Origin: Zygaena filipendulae | Lineage: Eukaryota; Arthropoda; Insecta; Lepidoptera; Zygaenidae | Reading direction: 5' to 3' | Assembly: GCA_907165275.2 (NCBI GenBank) | Contig: OU015651.1 | Span: 10,562,501-10,626,500 of the forward strand | Length of the DNA stretch: 64,000 bases | In this document: positions 56,241 to 64,000 of the stretch, piece after piece | Layout: every line of letters starts with the position of its first letter | Numbering within the stretch: the stretch's first letter is position 1 | Translations under genes and position numbers: made by a program | The notes under the pieces: generated by a model | The model's input: only the letters and a program-made list of their open reading frames with translations | What the model was told of the DNA's origin: nothing | Databases searched by the model: none

Positions 56241-57354
56241 AAATCCTCCGCCGCATCTGTCCGTCTGTCTGTCTCGTTCGTTCGTTGTTCATAATATTAT
56301 CTCCAAAGTGGTGATTTTCCTGGAAGCTTTGCTAGGTGAATGCGTGCATAATGCATATGACATTTGCGATTACTTTATGAATAGAGGTGAATTATACTCC
56401 CGAGGTTCTTATTCAAACGTTTTTCATTAACGAAGAATGGAGTCGTTTATCAAACCGGATGCAGTAGTTGCATCTATTCAGTGCGCGTTGACTTATTGCA
56501 TACCTATATTATACTGTAAGGCATGCATGTTTCGATGTCAATGATCTTACATTTTTCTACTATGCAATATCTATAAATGTTACCTGAATAAGATATTATG
56601 ATATTAAGATTTAAGCTACATGTACCTAATGAATATAAAGATATTTATTATTTATTATAGTCATATTAGTACAACAAGAAGTAGCTATCGGTAATTTCCA
56701 TATAATCCGAATACTGCAAATGTGAGTTTTTTTGTTTGTTTGTTTGTTGCGCTTTCACGACTTAACAACTCAACCGATGATCATGAAATGTACAGACGTT
56801 TTCAGGGGAACAGAGAAAGTTTTACTTTTTGTCTCGGTAGGTATTCTGGCGGGAACTCCGAAATTTACGCGGGTAAGACCTCAGGGTGCAGCTGGTACCT
56901 AATATGTTGTTATTATTGAGACCTAGTTGAGTAGGTCGCCAATCATAAAAGAATCTTTCAAAGTCAGCTGCTTTTAGAGCCAGCGCACACTATGCGACAC
57001 GCGACAGCGCCAGCTCGACGACTAGATGCGACGACAGGCTGCGGCCTACAATTTTCATAAAATATGTATTTTGTACAAAGCTTCACACACTTGGCGCCAG
57101 AGTCGTAGAGTTGCAACGACAAGCTAGGGGGGTTGGAGCGCGCTCGTTACTTGTCGCTGCATCTAGACGACAGTTGTGCGACAGCGCAGCGTCAGTTTAG
57201 CTTTGAGCGCTAAGCACAAGGCAATTGCAACTAGAGACTCCATATTCACTCACAAGATGAACAACACGCCCGTCTTTCTCGAATAATCTAATACGTATCG
57301 CTTCCTGCACGACGTCTGTCGCAACAACTTGTCGTCGACGCAAGCGACAGCTTC

Positions 57355-57558
57355 GTGGCAAGTCGCGGCGACTACACGACGCGCGACGCAACGATGAGAC
57401 GTGATTGGATTTACGAGGTAACGAAACGACTACGTGCTTTAGTGAATAAACATTGGATTTATCGACGTCAAAAAGAGCCACATTATGATCCAAATTTGAA
57501 TGAGTGTTTTAACTTTGATTTCGAGCCCGCTCGCGCTGTGCACTGTGCAGTCGACTGA
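57355..57558 (+). pseudogene. Possible DNA-transposon (Harbinger-like) remnant
   Basis: The frame holds MRRDWIYEVTKRLRALVNKH and WIYRRQKEPHYDPN, a basic stretch that recalls the N-terminus of some insect DNA-transposon proteins. It follows a CGACA/TGTCG-rich stretch (56,985-57,400). The family assignment is a guess. Confidence 0.25.
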
Positions 57559-57678
57559 TTGAGATTTGAGGCACTAATGAACTGTATTATGTATTATCAC
57601 ATCACTCAACTGTTACTATGATATGTCTGGGGGAAAGAGTGTTTCCCGGAGCTTAGAGACAGTGCTTTTATGTATACA

Positions 57679-57884
57679 CTAGTTGTGCCCCGCAGTTTCA
57701 CGTTAATTTCAGAGGTTCGCGGGAATTCCGGGATAAAAAGTACCCTATGTGTTAATCTGATGTATAAACTATATTATTGTAAAGTTTCATTTAAATCCAT
57801 CCAGTAGCTTTTGCGTGAAAGAGTAACAAACATCCATCCATCCATACTTAGGTACAAACTTTCGCGTTTATAATATTAGTAGGA
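57679..57884 (-). mobile_element. Helitron-like element, 206 bp
   Basis: CTAG at the left end and TCCTACTAATATTATAAACG on the minus strand at the right. A CATC run sits inside near the 5' end. Confidence 0.75.
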
Positions 57885-58556
57885 TGAACATATTTTTTAA
57901 ATCTAGTTCACGTATACATTATCTATGACACAGGCGTAAAATGCATGATACTGTTAGTTTAATTTTACGCTTCAATCGTTGAATTATCGTATCATAAGAA
58001 AATTTTAAACTCCTCACGTGAGTTCACTGATGTTATTAGACTACTTTTATCTAATCTAATTGGGCATTTCTGTCTCGGAGATCCAGATAGATGGTAACGC
58101 CCTGTATACAGCCTCAGCTACGTAACGTAAATTGCAACGCAGTGCTATATTCGTACACCTTCCGCATGCTAACAATACCGAAACGAAAATAAATACTTCA
58201 GTGTTTATAACTGTTTTAACTTCAATAATAAATAATGTAATGCTGCATTTGCTGGCTGACTGGAAGTATTAGTAGATATAGTATTATATTATCTGTGCTG
58301 GAAGTTTTCAACATTTAATTTATTACCTTAAGGAGGCTGATCGCGCTAAACGGGATTAACGGGAATGAGTCTACCAAAATAAAATCACTACAAAACCTAA
58401 ATATTTTAACAAAACGTCTCAACTTCCTTTCAATCCTTTCTCTGCGGACTCAACTACATATTTGGACGATAATGAACAATCGACTGAACTTTTTACTCAA
58501 AACGTAGCAGTTTTTACAAAGATAAATATTCTTTGATATGTATTATTGTTTACAGT

Positions 58557-59275
58557 AAACAGCTGCTATTCCCCCCGGTTCCACCCGCGGTGATTTCCGA
58601 GTTCCCGCGGGAATTCCAGGATAAATTATACGTAGAAAGCTTCCTCTTGAATCACTCTATCTATTGGTGAAAGCCGCACGGAGATCCGTCAAGTAGACTG
58701 AGTTTATCGCGAACAGACAGACAGACGCGGCAGAGGACGTTGTTTTATAATATTACTAGCTGTCCCCCGCGATTTCATCCGCGGTAATTTCGGAGTCCCC
58801 GCGGGAATTCCGGGAAAAAGTACCTACTCTACGTCCTTCTTTGTACCCCTGACAGTAGTTTACAGTGATTAGTTGTTCCCCGCATTAATTCCGGAGTTCC
58901 CGCGGGAATTCCGGGATAAAAACTATCTTATCTTTTAAGTTGGGCCAAATTACAACATAGTGACCAAATTTCATCATGATCGATTCAGTAGTTTAGGAGT
59001 CCATCGCGGACAAACAACGTGACACGTGATTTATATGTATACTAGCTGTCCCCCGCGATTTCATCCGCGGTAATTTCGGAGTTCCCGCGGAGGTGGCGGG
59101 AAAAAAGTACTCTATGTCCTTCAGTTCCCGAGGGAATTCCGGGATAAAAACTATCCTATCTTTTAAGTTGGACCATATTATAAATGGTTGCAAAATTTTA
59201 TTAAAATCCGTTCAGTAGTTTCGGAGTCCATCGCAGACAAACAACGTGATTGATATATTATATTAGATTAGAAGA
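58557..59275 (-). mobile_element. Tandem cluster of three Helitron-like copies
   Basis: Three copies in the same orientation, roughly 58,557-58,756, 58,757-59,041 and 59,042-59,275. The last two begin with CTAGCTGTCCCCCGCGATTT, and each carries CCCGCGGGAATTCC-type cores. Copies two and three share long identical stretches, so part arose by local amplification. Confidence 0.75.
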
Positions 59276-59689
59276 TAGATAAGGATGTAGTGACGAGTGA
59301 TATTATTGGATTCTATGTGGATAACAATGTAGGGTAGCCTTAACGATAAAATTTCGTGCTTTGGTTTTGGCACTATCCACATCTAGGCACTATCTAATCA
59401 ACACAATGAAAACCCACCAAATAAAAATATAATAAAATCATATAGGGCCTTCTGTATTTTTTATTTATATGTCATGCAAAGCTACTAATTAACAACAAAA
59501 AAAAAGATAACTTTTCTCAATATAAAAAAAGATATGAGTAGTTGAGTACCTATTAAGACCAAAAACCTCAAGGGTGTTTTTTTATTCACTTCGCAACACA
59601 CAGATCTACTTGGTCCCACAGTAAGCTATTATTAGCTTGTGTCGTGGAAACCAAGCAAACGTGATATATATACTACACAGCATTACATA

Positions 59690-59845
59690 TATATTATACT
59701 ATAGATATATATAGGTACACACCCAGACTGGAAAGTGGAACACTGTATTCATTTCACAAAGTGCACCCCCACCGAGAATCGAACCCGGAACCTCTAGATT
59801 TGCGGGCAGGCATGGTGACCTACTACGCCAATCGGGCCGTCAAAG
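59690..59845 (-). mobile_element. tRNA-derived SINE
   Basis: On the minus strand GGCCCGATTGGCGTAGTAGG (A-box region) is followed by GGTTCGATTC (B box) and a body with GTGAAATGAATACAG. The arms cannot close as a tRNA. Confidence 0.6.
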
Positions 59846-62800
59846 GGGAGAAAAAGCTCTCAACGTTGACGGCTTGCGTCAGTTTGTTTAACCATCGGGT
59901 GAGATGATATTATAGGATGTGTACTAAATCTTTGGTTTTATCTATATTACTTGATAAAATAAATTTATGTAGGTACGTACGGATTAATTATGGGGTTAGT
60001 TGTATTAGCAAAAGGAAAGAAATTAGAAAATCAATAATTTCTATGCGGCAATAGTAACGCGTTTTTTACGAACATAGCTGAGCCTATAACGAAAACACGC
60101 AATCGTGCCTTCTGAACCTGTAATTATAGGTATACAGAAATTTTATCATCCCCTTTTATTAGTGATACTTACAGCCTATGATAATAATTACTGACGTAAT
60201 CGGTGCAATTATAATTTGGATAAATATCTGTAACAGCGTTAAATAAAGTCGACGTGTTTATCTATACGAGTTAATATCGAGATAGCTTCCATCTACGAAC
60301 TTCGTTTTAAGTGGGTTATATTACATGTTTGTCTGAGCTAATCTATGGAACAGCTGTACAGGTCTAATGGGTATAGTAGGTATATAGTTACTATTTGTAG
60401 GGTGCTATTGTTCCGGAATTAAAGTACCCGTGGGAATTACAAGAAACCGCGTGGAACCACTCGTCTATCATAACTTTATCAGTTGAATTGAAACAAACTT
60501 AGGACTAAGTTGTAGTAGGACGTAGTACCTATCTAAAAGACTTCGCCGTCGATTTACTGTAACTCTTCTTTACTCTGTGGCTATAGCATCACGTGTAGGT
60601 ACCTACCTATAGCCTATACTAGGTACATTCAGTGATTGATACAATCGCGTGACGGGAACAGCTCGTCTGCGTAACCTTTGTAATTCGTTGCAATTTTATG
60701 GTCAAACCTTCCGCGGTGGAGCTCCACTGTTGCTACTTTATAATAATTATTCTCCTCGTAACACTCGAAATTTATGATCTACCTATTAGAACAGAATAGA
60801 GAATAGGATAGAATAGAGGTTTATTTGGTAGGTACCAAAATTGAACACAAACTTAATAATTACCAAAGTAATTTTAAAATAGACAATATGGTACCAAAAT
60901 GGCCACCACTCAGCATCTTTAATAGGTAGCTACTTACAATATTATTGTCTATTGCATAATTTTCGATGCCGCAAGAGGCAATATTATGTACCTAGGTAGG
61001 TACCTACGCGATCACAAAATATACATATACACATACACATATACTTATACCTATATTAAGTAGATTGGACGTAGCAAATGTATGTATTATATATGTATGT
61101 GTTAGCCGAATTAGATTATTCTCTTCACAGGCACTTTGTGGTCCGTGGTGTCACCGCATTTTCGAATACCATGCGAGCGCAGTCGCGGGCCACAGCTATA
61201 GTAGTATCAACTATCAAGTAACAGAGAAATTGTTACTCATCAGATAATTTGTTTTCAACATGTGCTTGACCTAAGAAAGCTATGAAGACTCATTGGAATT
61301 CAGTATAAAATACACAAGGGAGTTCTTTATTTTTTCAACGAAAGCACTTTGATAAAGCATTGACTTTGATTGACGGATGACTATAGATTCGAACGGTTTC
61401 AAAACGAGTGAAAAATCAACGAAAGTCTTTTGGATCGCAGGTATTATGCATCGGTATTAGACAATGTTTGGATTTTTATTGTACTATTCGGTAACTACAG
61501 TACATAGGACAGTTTGAAAGTGTTCAAACCTATCCAATAAAAAAGATGGAAGATGGCGATAATTTTTTTCGATTCTTCTACAGAATGCTTCCTACGTGTT
61601 GACACTGGATACCAGATAAGGTCACGGGACACGGTCCCACGATGCAAAAAATGCAAATGAGATGAAGTGTAAATGAGCGGTGCGTGCGTCGCCTGCCGAT
61701 CGGGCCTGGCTTCGTATCCCGGACGCACCACCTCGAATTGTCAACATATCAGGCTATTTTATGAGGGGTTGTCAAGTTATCGTGCGTTCGTTGAGGTCGA
61801 ATACTACATTGTTGTATTTATAATTCGCTTGTCATAAACTTTTGCGTTCCGAATTTAAATTGTTCGTATATTCATTATTCGTAGGTATACATTTGTTGTA
61901 CATTATTGAACATAACTTTGGCGTTACGTCACCCGCTATATTATTGTAATTTTTTATTGTTTATTAGGGTTTCAGTAAGATAAGAAGGGAAGGAACCCTT
62001 ATAAATCCCAACAGTCCCTCTCGTCTCATACAGCGTGGTCCAAACATACTCGCAAATACCTCCGCTACCTAAGAAATCAACGTATTAGGTAACAATAAAA
62101 CTCATAAGAATCATGCTCATAAGAATAATATGAAATGTTTTGATAAATTTAAATAATGTTTAAAAATCGCTGAACGTACCTACCTAAGGGGTATTTATTA
62201 ATTTCTAGGTTATTTTTTTTACGTAGGTTTATTTTCGAACGCTATTCTTTGGACCACCCTATAAACGTCGCGTCGCCAACTTGTGGCATTCTTAGCATAA
62301 TTTTTTTTATTAAATCTGAGATTGGAGAGTTGTGAAATCCTTATTATTGGTCGTAAGTAATAAGTTAATATACTACAATATTAAGAATTTAGATACAAAT
62401 GCAGTTAAGATTATATTATGTTTGCTATTTATTTTCTATGTTATTTGATTTGGAGAAGAGGACCCCCAAAGGAATTTCGAAATTCAGCCGGTGAAGCAGC
62501 GAGGATCAGCTGGTAGACCAGTAAAATCAATAAAAAGTTAATGACGTTAATAAATAGGAGGTAATTGCAAGGTACTTGCTCAATTGCATGCGCGTATTGT
62601 ACAACATACTAGCAGCCCGGTGACTCTACACAAGTACACACAAATGAACTGATTCAAGTACTCTTCCAGAAGTAAAGACAGTTCACACACATTGTACATG
62701 ACTTGTACGTACACGTGTTGTGCGTGTGTAGGAACGTATCTTAAGGTGGACAACGAGCTGACAGTAACTGTCAGAGTGAAAAATTGTCACATGTAAATTC

Positions 62801-64000
62801 TACATTTATTATTATGTCAAACTTTCCTAAGTTTTTACCAATGTCATTTGTGGGAGGCGGAGAGTGTCGCTTCTTTATTTAATCTCTATTTTTTAATACT
62901 AGTACGTGTGTCTATTTTGTAAACTGTTTAAATGTCGATTTCACCGATTTCTTGGAGTAGAATAAAATTTTACAGCGGCAGTAAAGACCCCACGAGCGGT
63001 GTGCGCTCGAGCTGGCTATGAGTCCCGGTCCCGGCCGACCGGAGCCAAATCTGGGCCTTTACCCGGTTTGCGGATAATTAAGCCCTTTTCTCTTTTATAC
63101 AAATATTTTTATGAACATACCTATAGATTAAATAGGTATAAGCAGTGGGTACCTACATACACTCATTAATATTAGACATTCTGGAACAAGTTTAGGTACA
63201 ACAATAAATAGGCACTTTTTAATCCTTAGGTTTCTCAAACCGAATAAATAGATACTTTATTGAGAATAATGTTATTTGTATTTTTAGAACTACAAAAATT
63301 TAGTTGAACATTTTCTAATTCATCACAGAAAGGTAGTTACGAATTTCACCTTCTCACTAGTTTAAAACGTACAAGAAACTTAAAGTTACTATGACCGTAA
63401 GTAGGTTCTATATGTATGTCAAGATAATATCGTAGGTATATAGTAAATTCTATAATAATCTATACCTATTTGAAAACTTCGGCAGCTAAGTACCAACAAC
63501 ATCGGCGAACGGATGTGGTAATTTAGTTTATATTGAACGCCTGTTCATGTTAGATAGCGCCCCAGAGTATATGTTCTTCCGGTATCTAAGAAATTTTTTT
63601 CCATACCGGTTTTCTTTTCCATCCGAAAAATTTGCTAACGTTCGTACCTACATAACATATATTTGCTGTTCAAGTAACGGGCCTACGTCATGTAGGTTTA
63701 TGTAGATACGTAGGTACCGAAATGTGGGTATTTCTGCTTCGTCGCACATGGATCATTTTTTTTACACTGAGAACCTTATTTATTTATTTATTGGCACACC
63801 AACAGCATAGCATATACAATTATACATTATACAGTATTAAGTTATAGAAATTACCTATACATAGTATTATATTATCTGTACCTATACTTTACTTTGCACG
63901 GATGGTTTAATAATAAAATCTAAGTTTAGAAAGAGATTTAAAACAGCTCGAAGCAGCAAAAGATTTCTCAGATGAAATAAAAAGGTTTTCGGATTTCAAT

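Larger units (their letters stand above)
54825..64000. other. Gene-poor right end of window
   Basis: AT-rich with a LINE-type 3' tail (56,050-56,240), Helitrons (56,712-56,894; 57,679-57,884; 58,557-59,275), a possible transposase remnant (57,355-57,558), a SINE (59,690-59,845) and Helitron scraps near 60,415 and 62,465. Open frames here are short and unlike any family I know. Confidence 0.6.

Noticed and set aside
59768..59845. Possible second tRNA gene on the minus strand
   Set aside because: A- and B-box sequences are present, but acceptor and anticodon arms do not pair; it is a SINE head.

Overview
The window reads as nuclear DNA of a lepidopteran insect (moth or butterfly). It is AT-rich and intron-dense. 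It holds many short non-autonomous elements that begin TC-CTACTAATATTATAAA and end in a GC hairpin followed by CTAG (Helitron-like, Lep1 type), together with tRNA-derived SINEs and foldback MITEs. The protein-coding exons match insect orthologues closely. The species cannot be named from the sequence.

Layout. (1) 776-18,903, minus strand: 28 consecutive coding exons of the Mediator kinase-module subunit MED12 (Drosophila kohtalo, kto). All splice phases agree. They encode about the first 1,471 residues; the 3' end of the gene lies beyond the left edge. (2) 19,899-21,392, plus strand: a two-exon parvulin peptidyl-prolyl isomerase (PIN4/Par14), head to head with MED12 about 1 kb away. (3) 21,389-22,132, plus strand: a second, unrecognised two-exon reading frame for a 112-residue, two-membrane-segment protein. 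Its ATG overlaps the PIN4 stop codon in an ATGA, so the two look like cistrons of one transcript. (4) 22,918-35,876, minus strand: a secreted single-CTLD C-type lectin of 220 residues (resembling Drosophila Clect27), with a TATA/initiator promoter, a 41-nt non-coding first exon, a GC-AG intron, a nested tRNA-Lys(TTT) gene and a 100-bp tandem satellite inside introns. (5) 40,267-42,685, plus strand: a four-exon SPRYD7-type SPRY protein. (6) About 42.7-64 kb: no confident gene; repeats, a decayed LINE fragment, SINEs, tandem Helitrons and a few weak exon candidates.

The genes do not form a pathway. MED12 is nuclear transcription machinery, PIN4 a nuclear/ribosome-biogenesis prolyl isomerase, the lectin a secreted (probably cuticle or extracellular-matrix) protein, and SPRYD7 an uncharacterised cytosolic adaptor-like protein. 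The most unusual items are the ATGA-overlapping second cistron after PIN4, the 400-bp higher-order arrangement of the intronic satellite, Helitron ends that abut splice sites, and long-arm hairpin MITEs in the PIN4 intron and in the MED12/PIN4 shared promoter region.
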